A stretch of DNA of 64,000 nucleotides from positions 248,001 through 312,000 of the forward strand of contig VZTJ01004775.1 in assembly GCA_013397795.1 (NCBI GenBank). The letters are read 5' to 3'. Positions 39,761-51,901 of this stretch are shown piece after piece (the stretch's first letter is position 1; every line of letters starts with the position of its first letter). The notes under the pieces were generated by a model. The model ran no database searches. It saw only the letters and a list, made by a program, of their open reading frames with translations, and was not told where the DNA came from. This DNA is from Orthonyx spaldingii. Taxonomy: Eukaryota > Chordata > Aves > Passeriformes > Orthonychidae. The position numbers were made by a program, and so were the translations under genes.

Positions 39761-42116
39761 TCAATATGCCCTAGAGCATGACTCAGTCTTGGTAGTAAGA
39801 TGAACAAATGGAAAAGGTCTCTTCAGTCTCAGGTTTATATATGCTGCAGATTTAAGCTGAATTCAACCCTGAAGTATGATGTCCAAGAGGGAATATTTTA
39901 CCAGATCAAAAGATTGGTGAGTCACAATAAAGCCATGTGGAACTGAAGTTAGTATATAGAAAAAATATTTTCTAAGGATCAGAATGTACAACATTGAGGT
40001 ATATAGAGAGATATAACATAGATAAGGTAACAGTAAAAAAACTGCTTTCATGATTTCTTGAGTTAAGAACTTTGTGTCTGGTAAGGTCCCTCAATATGTT
40101 TGATGATGGCCAAGAACGCAGCCAGTACTATGCATCATGATGAGATTTACAAGAAAATGGGATCCCAGTGCTGGCACCAGCTGGAAAAACTTAAAGAGCC
40201 CTGAAGAACTGCCATTGCAAATACCCTTAAAATGCAAAGTGAACCCATTGACTAGGGGCTTCTGGCAGCCTTTAGACTTTCCTGGTGCTGTAAGAATTGG
40301 TTATAATAATTTTAGAAAGGAAGATGTGTAAAAGCTGTTTTGCCTGTGGAAATATTTGGTCACTTCCAAGGCTATGCAGTAGACAGCACAAATGGCTGGA
40401 AGGGCTGAGACCCCTCTCTCTGCAATAGTTTGTGGACAGAAGATGAGAAATGTCTCACAGATTGATTTCATTTTTTTATATCTTTCTTGTCCATCAGGAA
40501 TATGCTCATGTGCATGGAGAAGAATTGAGCACAGAGCTCTCTCATAGGACACACATTAGTTTCAAGACATACAGTCATCAGGAAACCTAAATAAGGGAAT
40601 ACATTTTGAACTTTTTCATGCCCATTTCCAAGATTGCATCTATACTGATGAGCAGTGGTGTTAGTGTTTCTTATACTATTTTGCTGTTTTTCCAGGAGGT
40701 GCTCTTACCCATGGTGAGAGTACTTGTGGTTGAGCAGCAGAGGTAGCAGCCTCAGTGTGACACAGCTTGACTCTCACAAAGGCAGAAATGCTGACTCTTG
40801 CAATTCAAAAGGCTGTAAAATGAAAAGTGCTTAATGTAGAAGTAGCAGTGCTAGCAACCTTAGCTGTGCTTTTATTAATATCTGTGCACCTCCTTTTGGC
40901 AGAAATTACACTGCATTTAAAAACTGCTGCAGATGCTTTTTGGGGATCTAAGCCTGTCCATGTGGGTGGTGTGGTTGTTTTTTTAACAGCAGCAGGAGAT
41001 TTCAATCATGTTGCAGATTTCACACTTGAAAGAATTCACAAAAGGTCCCATCCTTAGTCTGGGAAAAAGCTATAAAAAGTTAGGCTTAGCTGGTCTAGTG
41101 TTGGGGAATATATGAAAGAATTTCCATCCAGCAAGCAAACAAAGGTACATCAGAATGAAAAAAAATTTCACATGTAAGGAAGAACTGGAAAAAAATTGTA
41201 GTTTTCATCTCTTTAAATTAGGTCTTGGATGAGAGCCTGAAAATTGAGTCTCTAGAAGGATTAGGAAGTAAACATCTTCACTTTTCAGGCTATTACAAGA
41301 TTATATCAGAGCTCATGATGAGTTGTTAAGGTGATGAAATACCCGAAGTTCAAGGCACCAAACATCTGCTGATGGCTGTATTTGGTAGCTGTTAATCTAG
41401 CTTCTTATTGCAGATTTAGAAAAATGAACTGTTCTGACTTAATCCTCTCTCCTTGGAATCACCAGTGCTTCAGAGATTTATATGTTTTACCTCTCTCAAT
41501 AACTCAGTATCATCTTTCCATCTTCATGTGTCCACTTGTCTGTGACAAATAGAGGAATAAAGAATTAATGCTCCCTCTCTTCACTTACCCAACTCAGTAC
41601 AGTTTTGCATCTTACTCAACAACAACAATTGTGAAATTTCAAACAATGATCCATCAAGTTCATTCTGCGTGCCTGAGGCTTCACAGAAAGGCAGCAGCCA
41701 TGTCACATCTCCGTGCCTTTAGTCCACAGCTCAATATTGTGGCTTTGGAATGCAGAGCCGGATTTCATCCCTGGTCTTTGGTGATCTGCTGAAATAATAA
41801 TGCACTGTTAACTCTCTAGTAATGGGTAGAATTATGGAAGCTGAATCCATGAGTGTTTTCTTCCCAGACTTCACAGTAATCCATCTCAGATACTTTCAAA
41901 TATGTGCTTGAAAAAACATATTGAAAAATTGGATGTGCTATCCATTGGGAAAATTTTCTCCTTTGTACTCCCTCAGTATTTCATATACACTTTTGAGTAA
42001 GGAAGTTTCTAAACTAACAGTTTCACAGAGAGAAAGGAGTAAGAGATGCAGCAAGGTGAGAGTAATTTTCATTTAGATTTCTTAATAGGCACCTCAGGAA
42101 ACTCATATTCCTCATA
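39761..42116. other. Unannotated sequence
   Basis: About 2.4 kb without a supportable gene. At 40800-41060 both strands are open at once (plus 40827-41057, minus 40805-41005), which argues for chance rather than coding. Confidence 0.5.
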
Positions 42117-42154
42117 CAATACTATTACTTCTGTCCAATACTATTGCTTCTGTC
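42117..42154. repeat. 19-bp tandem duplication
   Basis: Units 42117-42135 and 42136-42154 (caatactatt[a/g]cttctgtc) differ at one position, an A/G transition. Confidence 0.9.
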
Positions 42155-42650
42155 CAATTCATCTCCATGTGCCTCAGATTTTGGGTAGGAAGAGGCAAGG
42201 ATGGGCCATAATAAGGTCTTGTAAAAACCGATGGTTGCAGTGACTGGGCAGAAGAGTGGGTAGGAGACAGCACATGACTAAATGACCTTCAATTCTCCAT
42301 CTGAACACTCACTTCAATAACTTGTTCCATCAGATACCCAATCTGAGCACCAACTTGTGACCTGTTCAGACTGCCTAAGGATGTCTAGTAGACCCTCTTG
42401 ATCCTCTTTCACATGAAGGCTGTTCTAGTTTTATACCCCTTCTTAAATATTTTTCTTTCTATTTTGTGGAAATCAGAATGCCTTCATTATTCCTAGGTGC
42501 ACTTCATCTGCTTCTAAATCCTACAAATCTCATGATATGTTATAGCCCTAAGGCCCAGAGGTGATATTTGAGACAATTCATCACAAAATTCTTTTCCAGC
42601 TCTTGGTGAGACATGGAATTGCATACTCCTGGAACAAGCTGCCAAATCAG

Positions 42651-43028
42651 AACCACAGAATAACCTGATGTGGAAGGGACCCACGAGGATCATCGAGTCC
42701 AAGTCCTGACCCTGCACAGGACACCCCAAGAACCACACCAAGTGCCCGAGAGTGTTGCACAAATGTTTCTTGTACTCTATCAGGTTTGGTGCTGTGACCA
42801 CTTCCCTGGGGAGCCTGTCCCAGTGCTCAACCACCCTCTGGGAGAAGAACCTTTTCCTGATATCCAATGTAAACCTCCATGGACACAGTTTCAGGCCATT
42901 CCCTCATGTCCCGTCACTGGTCACCAAAGAGAAGAGATCAGTGTCTGTCCTTCCTCTTTGCCTCTTGAGGAAGCTGTAGACTGCAATGAAGTCTCCCTTC
43001 AGTCTCGTCTTCTCTAGGCTGAACAAGG
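42651..43028 (-). mobile_element. CR1 LINE, 5'-truncated copy (ORF2 end and 3' tail)
   Basis: The plus-strand text accacagaataacctg, then gaagggacccacgaggatca and tcgagtccaag, is the reverse complement of a CR1 3' end. Reading leftwards on the minus strand, the frame contains RKRFFSQRVVEHWDRLPREVV, the C-terminal ORF2 motif also present as FFIQRVVGHWNRLPREV in the 11.2-kb copy. The 5' truncation point is near the LFSLE segment (ggctgaacaa at about 43018-43027). The ORF2 frame has lost its original stop and runs on into 3' untranslated sequence, so this is a dead copy about 380 bp long. It is closely related to the plus-strand copy but less complete. Confidence 0.93.
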
Positions 43029-46000
43029 GGATAGAAGGGAAATATCTTTTCACTGTGTTAAATTTCTTGAATTCTGTTCCCTTAATTCAAATTTTTTAAA
43101 ATTCAAAGTGGTACAGGAATGAGAACCAATACACTTTACCTTTTTCCTTAGTGATCTTAATGGTACTAGAGTTAGATGTTTGAAAGATTTCCTGGAAATT
43201 TTTTTTCCCTCAGATATTTTCTCTCTCTGCCACTTTGCCAAATGCAGCCACAACATAAAAAGAGTGACTGGAGATGATACTGTTTTCCTTTTGGCTTCTT
43301 ATTTGGCCATATGACTCAGCAAGGGTTGAACTCCAGATAAATGGTGCTAATTCACATTTAGAACTGTGCATGGGTAGCTCAAACTGAATCAGCATTTTTA
43401 GCAGTTTCTGTGACTCTCCTAATTTTCTATTGCTTATAGGAAAGCACTGTGGGAGAAAAGAAAGCTGGTGAGAGGGAGGTAATAAAAGAGCTGTGGTACC
43501 TGTTTAATGTAGAAGAAATGGCAATAGCATGTTTTATGCAACTGCTTCATCTTCCTCATCTTTTCCTTTGACATATTTGTTCCTTTCTTTACATTGTCCT
43601 ATCCCATAAAAATACGCTTTTTCTTTTATAGGAAAGTTTGTTTTGTTTCTCTCTTTCAATTCTTTTATGAATTATATTTAGGGAAATTTTTCATATCACA
43701 CATTCTCTGTACGCTTCTCCTTTATGTATCCAGCCAGATGTGAGACGAAATTAGCCTTCATGGGTTGTAAAGAACTTTAAAGCTAAAGTTGGGGCTGGGA
43801 GGGAGTGTGGTATTTATGCAATGCAAACAAGCAATAGAAGTCAGCAAGGCAGAAAGGATGACTGGGAAGCTGGACACAGATGTCTAAACTGGCAGCCTAG
43901 GGAGACCATTTAGGGTAAGAGTGAAGTATGCAGCAGCTGCTGGTTGTGGCAAAGGAGGCTTGGATGAATGTAGCTTATAGCCTCTGTGAGGGGTGCACCT
44001 AAAATTCACCTTAGATCTAGTGAGAGACAAAAACCGAGTATAAAAAGAAGTATAGTTCTATTGCTGTTACAATTTTATCATGAGGTGTGTTCTCAAACAT
44101 GAGGTTGATTTTTCTTAGATCACTCTACCTGATCTACCACTTCCCCAGGCTACTTTTCCATGAAGGAGATGGTGGTTTATGTCCTCATTTTAAAAATGCT
44201 TTGAAACTAACAGTAGTGAGGCAAAAAAATGCTAGTGATAATTTTGTTGAACTGTGGTAAAAGAGAAAATATTTTCAAAGTATCTGAAGAAATGGACCAC
44301 CATGTTCACACAGGGTGTGAACTGGAAAGGCTCCAGCTTGTGTCAGTGGATCTGTCCTAATCTGTGTATCAGCTGACAGTCTGGCTCACTCTTTATGAAA
44401 ACCATTTTATAAATGGGTGGAAAAGTAACATGCAAGACCTCTGCCTCAGCATAAGCTCTCCCTGCTAGAAGCACACAGTGCTCCAGGCAACAAATGCGAT
44501 GCTGAAATCAGAAAAAAAATGGCACAATCAGAACTCTGGCATCTGAGAAGCTGTACTTTTGCAGAATTTTCAGCTGGTTTGCAATAGTGTTTCCGGACTG
44601 GCACACTAGCAGGTTGAAATGTGTTTTAATCCGCTTATGTAATTTAAGCATCTCTGGGAGTGGTGAGCATTCATTAAATTATTTATTATGGTGGGAGTTC
44701 TATCATATTGAACCAGATGCTGCATTCCATGAGATATGCTATTGTGTCTGGCCCAAACTAAGCTGAAGAACTCCATCAAATTCGATTAGGATATAAAATA
44801 GTTCTCTGCTATGTATTAAAATCTGCCAGAGCACATCCTTGGCTCTTCTAAGCACCTGAAAAGTAACTTTATCAGCCACACTACAGCTGACAGTTTTTCC
44901 TTTTCCTTTGATATCACTTCTGACTCTTTCTACATCATTACCCATTCTACAGACAAATGTTCATAACAGCTGATTTAGTTGAGAAGGAGAAGTACAGTGG
45001 TGTGAAATGACTCAGGGGACTCCTTTATTGCTGTAATTGCAGAATGTTATCCAAATTAGAACAAACTTGATTTTGTAGAGAACAAAGAAAAATTGTTCAA
45101 GTTCATGTTCTGGATTATTTATTCTCCCTCCATTTTGTGAATGAATACGCTTGTGAGCAACATAATCCTGCATAATTTGAAAGCATAGATCCAGCTCTGT
45201 GTTTCTCCCATGCCCAGATTGCCCTAGTTCTGAAAAGGAGTTTGGAATTTGCTACGAATATGAAAGCAAACCAGCATATAATGCATATAATCTCTTGGCA
45301 TGGGTTACAACTTGGGTAAGACCAGACCTGAAATCTTATACGTGTAAATGAGATTTACACATACATGTACACAAGTGCAGTATAATTTCATTTCACTTCC
45401 TTTCTGAAACATTTTGTCTAAGAGTTCTACTTCAGTTATTTATAGTGGAAAGTATCAACAACTACTGGATACGCCTGAACTATATTTTCTATCTCAGATT
45501 CTCTGTTAGCTCCCAAGGAAGGATAGTTGTTTCTGTTTGCTGAGCACCAAGCACTGTTCCTTTGTGACTTTGTGTTCTGTATCTGTGCTTAAACCAGTTC
45601 AATTTGACTCTCCTGAACTGACTGTTTAGATTGAGGCCAGTAACCAAAGTCTCCATTATAATCCATTTTCCAGTGTAGCCTTTCCTTTTACATTTTTCTT
45701 CTCCATATTCCAGGACCAGCCTGGCGTTCTGCTTCCTGCTATTCTGCCCAAGTTCTGCATCACCTCTTACAGTCTCTGGGCAGATGAGACCCCATCTGTC
45801 ACACTCTGCCCAGCAGTCTGAGACACTGATATCTTTGTCTCCTAGTTCTTGGAGGTTCTGGATCCTATTCACATCCCTAGTGCTGCTTCCCATAGTCCTT
45901 ACACTTTCATTTATTTAGACAGTAAAATATACAAAAGACAGTATGCCAAGTCAGAAATCATAAAACACAATCACTGCTAAATAATGTGCCCTAAAACAGC

Positions 46001-47555
46001 TGTGTGTAGGTTTCTGTAGGTGTCAGTAGCTGCAAAAAGTGTTCAGTTTGAGTCCTATAAATCCTTCCTTAAGAGAAACATTTATGGTTTGAGCAAAAGC
46101 CAGGGCTATATTTTCTTTTTAAATGAGTTAAATAAATAAAAGCATAAGTTCTCATGTCACATTTTGAAGATTACTCTTCTTAACTTGCAAACATTCAGGC
46201 ATCTTTTGGAATAAATATCAAATATTTTTATGGAGTGTGGAGGAAAATAAAAACCCACAAGAAACATGATAACCATGTATATCATCTGTGTGATAAACTG
46301 AAAACCAACGAATAGTTTCACTGGAAATTTGGCCATCTTCAAGTTCTCAGCTGTAGCTAACTGAAATGAAGCTGAAAACTCTCACAGAGCAACCTTGAGC
46401 CTCTTAAAATCCACTTGTACAACCAAATAGGTTTAAAACTGAAGGCCACTGGGATGTGTTTGTCTGCACCACTCTTGCTCAGCCTTGCAGCCAGGCCTTG
46501 TTTGATGAGGAGCTCCACAGTCCAGCCCTGGCACAGGCACTGGGGGATCCCACTGACCAGGAAGTTTAACTCTGTGCTGTCATCTGCTGTTTGGCCATGG
46601 TGAAATCAAATTTGGCCGCTGTGATTCTGTTAGGTTCAATTTTTAATTAATTAGGTACTGTCTGCTCAGCAGTGCTCTGCTAGTCTAATCTGGACCACTT
46701 CTGAGCAACCTCCAAGAGGAGAACATGGTGAGGAACCTAGCCCTGGAAGGAATCTAAGCTCCCTGGCACAGTGTTAGACCCACAGAGAGAGAGAGAGAAA
46801 GAGAAAACAAGCATGAGCTTTGTCTTCCCTCTTGACCTATTTTCCAATCTCATACTGCTGAATGTAAAAGCAAGAGCACATGCTTAGTTCAGTGCCTGTC
46901 TTATGCAGCTCCTGTGCCTTTTCCTCGACTGTAGCAACAGCAACACTCTCCTGTCATTTATACTGCTGGAATACAGACAAATGTAAAAAGAGCAGCAAAT
47001 ACGGTTTGTAGAACATGTGGCTGACCTGACATAAGATTTCTCTGGGTCTCTAGATGTAGTGACTTCACCCATTGGATCATTCTTCTCCTAAAACATTTAA
47101 AAATGAAAAAATCCATCCTGCTGAAGTGATAGGGTCTGATATCACCCTGTAGCCTGTGACTGACGATTTAAACAGTCCTCATCTAAGGTAACTACTTGTG
47201 TTGAATACATTCTCCTAGAGTCAACCATTTAAAAGTCACAGAATTTAAATAAAAATGTTTATACACACATGGATTTTTATCACATGCATCTGGAGCCAAT
47301 CAAACATTTCCCTAATGAAATGCATCATGGCAAGGACAAGTTTTAAAAATACACACAAATTTTAGGAAATGTCCTTGATGGAAAACAAATTTTTCAACCA
47401 GTGGAAAGCAATAAGCATTACCTTTGAGGAAGGGTGACACATGTTTTAGTAAGCCATTTTAAATGGGGTTCATCAGCTCTGAAATCAATATTATCAACAG
47501 TACTATTAGGTTTAACAAAGGTGAAAGGAAGGCATGTTTCTGAAATGCCCAACTC
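43029..47555. other. Unannotated sequence
   Basis: About 4.5 kb with no supportable gene. The minus-strand frame 45489-45893 (134 codons) is one of the longer ones outside recognised repeats, but it has no signal peptide, membrane segment or domain that I recognise. A short (AG)n run lies at 46784-46798. A GC-richer pocket at 46440-46580 is unexplained. Confidence 0.5.
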
Positions 47556-47561
47556 ATTTAG
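47556..47561. repeat. Target site duplication ATTTAG, left copy
   Basis: The hexamer attTAG directly precedes the TG of the solo LTR and is repeated exactly after its CA end at 48246-48251. Confidence 0.9.
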
Positions 47562-47826
47562 TGTAGCGGTGACCCAGTCAGTGGCTGTGGTCACAGGAAA
47601 CAATGGACACTCTGCCACACCTGCCTTCTGCAGGTGGATTAATGAAGAAGCAAGATGGTCAAACTATTCCCCTTGGAGAAGTGAATCTGAGGGGGATGGG
47701 GAAGACAGGCATTGATAGTTTCCCTCCGCTTATAAGTGCCAGTCAAGTTCCATCTCCTCCCCCATCCCTTCACAGTTATTTTAATATTCATCAGTTGCTC
47801 GAAAGTTCTGTTATCATGTTCTGTTG

Positions 47827-47902
47827 ATTGGTTATATTAATGTATTCCACCCCTTTTTTTCCCCATTGGATGTTCCCCGATCATGTTTTGTTCCCCTATT
47901 GG
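47827..47902 (+). promoter_or_regulatory. Three inverted CCAAT boxes in LTR U3
   Basis: ATTGG occurs at 47827-47831, 47865-47869 and 47898-47902, spaced 38 and 33 bp apart, upstream of the TATA-like element. CCAAT boxes bind NF-Y in vertebrate promoters and are common in retroviral U3 regions. That they act here is inference. Confidence 0.55.
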
Positions 47903-47949
47903 TTTATTCCCCTGTTTCTCCCCTTAGACTGCCCCTTTTTCTCACCCCT

Positions 47950-47955
47950 TTTAAA
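47950..47955 (+). promoter_or_regulatory. TATA-like element of the family B LTR
   Basis: The sequence tttaaa lies about 50 bp upstream of the AATAAA signal and just downstream of the CCAAT boxes, the expected position of the core promoter in an LTR. It is a variant rather than a canonical TATAAA. Confidence 0.5.
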
Positions 47956-48006
47956 CCCCTGCACACCCTCAGATCTTGGCTCTTTGTGGCATCCCCTGCA
48001 GGAGCT

Positions 48007-48012
48007 AATAAA
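48007..48012 (+). terminator. Polyadenylation signal AATAAA of the family B LTR
   Basis: A canonical AATAAA lies in gagctaataaacctg, about 52 bp after the end of the TATA-like element, as expected for the R region of an LTR. It could end transcripts running rightwards through this locus. Confidence 0.7.
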
Positions 48013-48245
48013 CCTGAAATTATTGCTACAAAGAGTCCTTCCCGTTTCTTTGCTGCCGAGCTGCAGCTTGTTACAACTTGTTGCTGTCAGCTCCCTTGGA
48101 TGAGTTGCGCCTGTTCGAGCCGTTGTGAGGAGACCAGAACCTGCATGCCCTGAAGGCTGCAGGGACCCGGCTGAGAGCCGAGCACAGAGGGTCGCACTCA
48201 AACAACCGGGCAGCTTGAGAAAACCGACAGTGACCGGCAGCGACA

Positions 48246-48251
48246 ATTTAG
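48246..48251. repeat. Target site duplication ATTTAG, right copy
   Basis: An exact repeat of 47556-47561, directly after the CA end of the solo LTR. Confidence 0.9.
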
Positions 48252-51200
48252 GGCTAAGAACAATTAATGAGCTCCTGAAATGGGAGGACTTGTACCAATT
48301 AATTTCTTAGAATACTTGGAGTGTATTATCCCTGTTCTTTTCCTGCTGGAGTAGAAGGAAATGCCATCACTGTCCTATTTGGGAGCAAGAGTGACCCATT
48401 ATTTACTACCTCAAGGTAGCCAAGATGACATAGTATCTTGAGTTCCTTGTGTTTATTTTGAGGTTGCAGAGGGAAAGTTATAGGGTTCATTTCTATTTTG
48501 CTGTAGTTTCTTATGTTTGTACTAAAATACAAACATAGTAAAAATGTAACAATCAAGATTTTTTTTTTTTCTTAAAGGCAGATAATTAATCATAGATGCA
48601 CTTAGCTCACCTAAAAGGAGAAGAAGTGTTTTTTTGGCTGTCCTTTGCTGCTTTGATGCTGAAAGCCATCCTGATTTATAAACAATGTTTTACTATTAAT
48701 AGTTTAATTGAATGCAAGATATTCAATTGTGATGTCAGAAAGAGTAGTTACATCTTACTGGCTGAAGTCTTTTTTGCCCCATGTATTGGGTTCCTTAGGT
48801 AACTTTGAAGAAATGGGGTTATACTGATATAAAGAGAAGCAACCATAGGGCTATGAAGAGAATTTAATAGACTTCAGGGTAAATCTTGTTTTCTTGAAAA
48901 GTGTTTTCATCTCTTAGTCCTTCTCACAGTGAATTTCATGGTAGTCACCATCCCAGTTTGATTTCTCCTGAAAAGAAATTCTCTGCAACTAAAAAGCTAT
49001 GGCATGGTAACAGTAGAGGTAGACTTGTTTTTCTTTGCAAGAACTTCCTTGTTCTCCTCCGTGTGTTCAGATGTTGAATGAAGTACCAGTTTCCACAATG
49101 ATATCACTCTTTATTGTGTCTGTGGAGTTCATATCTTGAGATATCTTGAAAGAACATGTTATTTGGGAAAGTTGAATTGCCATCCCCTTATAACTTAATG
49201 TAAATATGCCTTTTGAAAAACACCCAAATACTGACACTCACGTCTGCAGATCAGTTCATCCCCAGAGGTTAGGTAACTCACACTGATAGGACAGGTAATA
49301 GAAAAAATCAGAAGAAACCAATTATAAATACTCCTTTGCTACTCAGTAGGGAACAATTTTTCCAAACACAGTTTTGTGAGATTACATTGTTACAAAACTC
49401 TGTGTAAAAAAAAAATAAAAAAAATTACTTGATTACATAAAATGATACAGAATGGAATTACAATGTGAGAGCCCTGATACAAATTTTGGTGTGTGGTTGA
49501 GTAGCCAAACAGACAAGAAGATGCTCTGCAAACTATGTATGCCATTACAGAGCCTGAAGGAAAACGTAGTAATTCTTTGCTAAAGCATGTACATGATAAG
49601 AAAATACTTATATGAAGAAAATATCAAAACTATTCACAAAGTTTATAATTCAAGAAAGGCACAGTTTTAATGACAGAATAGGAGAGTACAAATTACCTGA
49701 GACAATACAGTTCTAGTGTAGAGCACAAATGGGGTCATTTAGGAGTGCTCCTAACCACAAAACTACTCCCAGCATAGGAAGAACAGCTCAAATGGACCAA
49801 AACAGTCATGGATGATGAGGTCTGAATGGCAGACATGCCTGCTGACATTTTTCTATCTGCCAATTTTTTATAACCTTATAAACAATCAGCAGGTGGGGAA
49901 AAGACCGTAATTTCTACTTTTACCACCCACAGCAAAAAAATTGCTCTATAGGAAGCTCTGAGACCTAAGAAGTTCTGAGATTCTGGTGAGCTTGGACTGA
50001 AATACAAAACCAGAGCATCAATTCCTTGTGCTTACCAATGTCCTCATGGCACTTGTATGAGCAGGAGTGCTGGCACAGTGGGGGTCAGCACATTCTGCTG
50101 ACCTGAAAAGATTCAGTTCTCTCTCAGTTTGTGCAATATGCTTATGGGTAAGAAGCCCGTAGCTCATGCTGGGTGCAATAAACCGCTGTAAAGTTTAAGT
50201 TTCATTATTAGTAAAGTGAGGGCTGATGTGATTTGAATTTGTTAAGTGCAGGGAGATACACTTCAATGAGATATACAGAAAAAAACCAATGTGGATATGA
50301 AGAGCCTCCGAACTATATCATGCCCACAATTTACACTGTCTATGGAGCTCTATGGATCCCTTTCAATATGAAAAGGTCCAGTAGACCTGTAGGAGGATAT
50401 TCTGATATGGATGCTTATTTTAAGAGGATGGAAGAGGAAAAAGCAATGGAAAATTGGATTGGTATCGCAGTCCCAATCATGCTAATGGCAAAAAGCCCTA
50501 TGATTTAAATAATTTAGGATATTGCCTTTAATTGGTTCTGGTTACATAATCTTCTGTTAATCTCCTTCCTCCCACTGTTTCTTTGAAGGAGTGTGCTCTA
50601 AAGAGTAAATATTCTGTTCATTTTATTAAGGATGGAGCACTAGCCATAAAGAGACTTCCTATAAAAATCACCACGCAGAAGTGGATTAAATGGCAAACAC
50701 CAGATCCAAGGGTCCCAATGGCTGGGGTCATGTCATTATTTGAGAGTTTAAGCTCCTGTCTTTTGTTTGGGGGAAAAAATGGACTTTAAATACACAACTA
50801 CTAGTTGAGTGTAGTTGAGGAAAGTGGTTTTTGAAAACACAGACATACCTGAGAGGTATGACTGTATCTTAATAGAAAACCAATTTCAGATTCATTGTCT
50901 GAGTCAATGCAACAAAGCTCTTCATCTCAAAAAGTTCCTTGCAGTGCTTTGCAAGCACGCATTACTCCTCCTCCTACCACCACCCCCTCATCCCAACACA
51001 CCCACCCACACATCCAAAAAAAAAGGAAATCTCATAACTTAACTGAGGTGCTTCGGCTCAGGCTGTCTATGGGTATTGACCCCGAGGTCAGGACCAAAGT
51101 CCTCAAATTCTTTTCTGTTCTGTGGACATAAGAAGTAGTCAAAATTTTATGCCTGACCAAATGTTCTTCCAGGTCATGTTTTGTACACTGAAAGTCAGGC

Positions 51201-51896
51201 AGGCACGTGCAGTTGTCTCTGCTTAGTCCAGGCAATTCGGCTGCCTGCAGAAATCACTTGCAGTGAACTGTCCTTCCACACTCCAGTTTTAGAACATTGG
51301 CTCTGCATGGGCTATGAGTGAAAAATTATTTCAGCCAGCAGTTTTGCAGTAACTGAATCCAAGGTGCTTTTTTGTTTTTTTTTTGGACTTGCTGCTCTTA
51401 GGATATTTTGTCTTTATTTAATCTCTTTTTGCAAGAGTAAGTCTTGTCAACATTTCACTGTAAAGAGAGATGAAAGAGTCAACTAGATGGTTACACTGGA
51501 TTGTTACTGATGGCCCTTATGGGCTTAAAACAGTAAAATAGAAGGATTTACCAAAAGTATCTGTATCTTCATGTCAGAACCTTTTTACATCACTTAAGGG
51601 TTAATCTGAAAAGACTGATTAGTAAGAAAGGGGATATGACAGTAAGTAATTTTGGCGTGAGGGAAATGATAAGAACATCCCCTTTGTCATTCTAGGGAGG
51701 GTTGGGGACTGGGAAAGTGACTTTTGTCATTGCACATCACTAGGAACAGAAGACCATGATGGCCTGGGTGGTACAGTGACCCTTTGCCAGTACTGTAAGG
51801 TTCTGTAAGAAGAGAACAGAGCCTTCTTCTATGGCTGTCTAGGACACACTGCCCCTTCCAGCTGTGCTGGGCACTCATGACAAACAGTTCTCTTTT
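48252..51896. other. Unannotated sequence with one unexplained frame
   Basis: About 3.6 kb with no supportable gene. The plus-strand frame 50233-50508 opens at a TTG (first ATG at 50266). Its encoded peptide has protein-like composition (PPNYIMP, SSRPVGGYSDMDAYFKRMEEE), but I cannot assign it to a family and it has no clear donor site. A perfect inverted repeat lies at 48512-48537, and a C/A-rich stretch followed by an A-run lies at 50965-51027. Confidence 0.45.
48512..48537. repeat. Perfect 10-bp stem inverted repeat
   Basis: The arms tatgtttgta (48512-48521) and tacaaacata (48528-48537) pair perfectly around a 6-base loop. The stem is AT-rich and short, and no terminator or microRNA role is implied in a vertebrate genome. 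Confidence 0.85.
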
Positions 51897-51901
51897 CTTC
51901 C
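51897..51901. repeat. Target site duplication CTTCC, left copy
   Basis: CTTCC directly precedes the TG of the family A LTR and recurs at 52450-52454 directly after its CA end. A 5-bp duplication is usual for ERVL-class elements. Confidence 0.75.

Larger units (their letters stand above)
47562..48245 (+). mobile_element. Young solo LTR, family B (ERVK-like)
   Basis: This is a complete 684-bp long terminal repeat. It starts tgtagcggtgac and ends ggcagcgaca, so it has TG/CA termini and a short imperfect inverted terminal repeat (TGTAGC/TGTCGC). It sits between perfect 6-bp direct repeats (ATTTAG), and 6 bp is the usual duplication size for class II (ERVK, alpha/beta-like) retroviruses. Inside are three inverted CCAAT boxes (ATTGG at 47827, 47865 and 47898), a TATA-like tttaaa at 47950-47955, and AATAAA at 48007-48012, in the right order for U3, R and U5. 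The last 210 bp keep about a dozen CpG sites, unusual for old methylated DNA. No internal viral sequence remains, so two LTRs recombined and left one. Frames across it are incidental. Confidence 0.92.

Noticed and set aside
40805..41057. Overlapping frames on both strands with a Leu/Ala/Val-rich peptide on plus
   Set aside because: Simultaneous openness on both strands and the absence of any recognised motif point to chance. No retrocopy hallmarks such as a poly-A tail were found.
45489..45893. 134-codon minus-strand frame in non-repeat sequence
   Set aside because: No domain, signal peptide or membrane segment is seen, and a frame of this size is expected occasionally by chance in 64 kb read in six frames. 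Cross-species coding conservation would be needed to revive it.
51032..51235. Minus-strand peptide with Cys/His spacing faintly like a zinc finger
   Set aside because: The Cys spacing does not fit C2H2 (C-x2-4-C), there is only one candidate and no linker or repeat.
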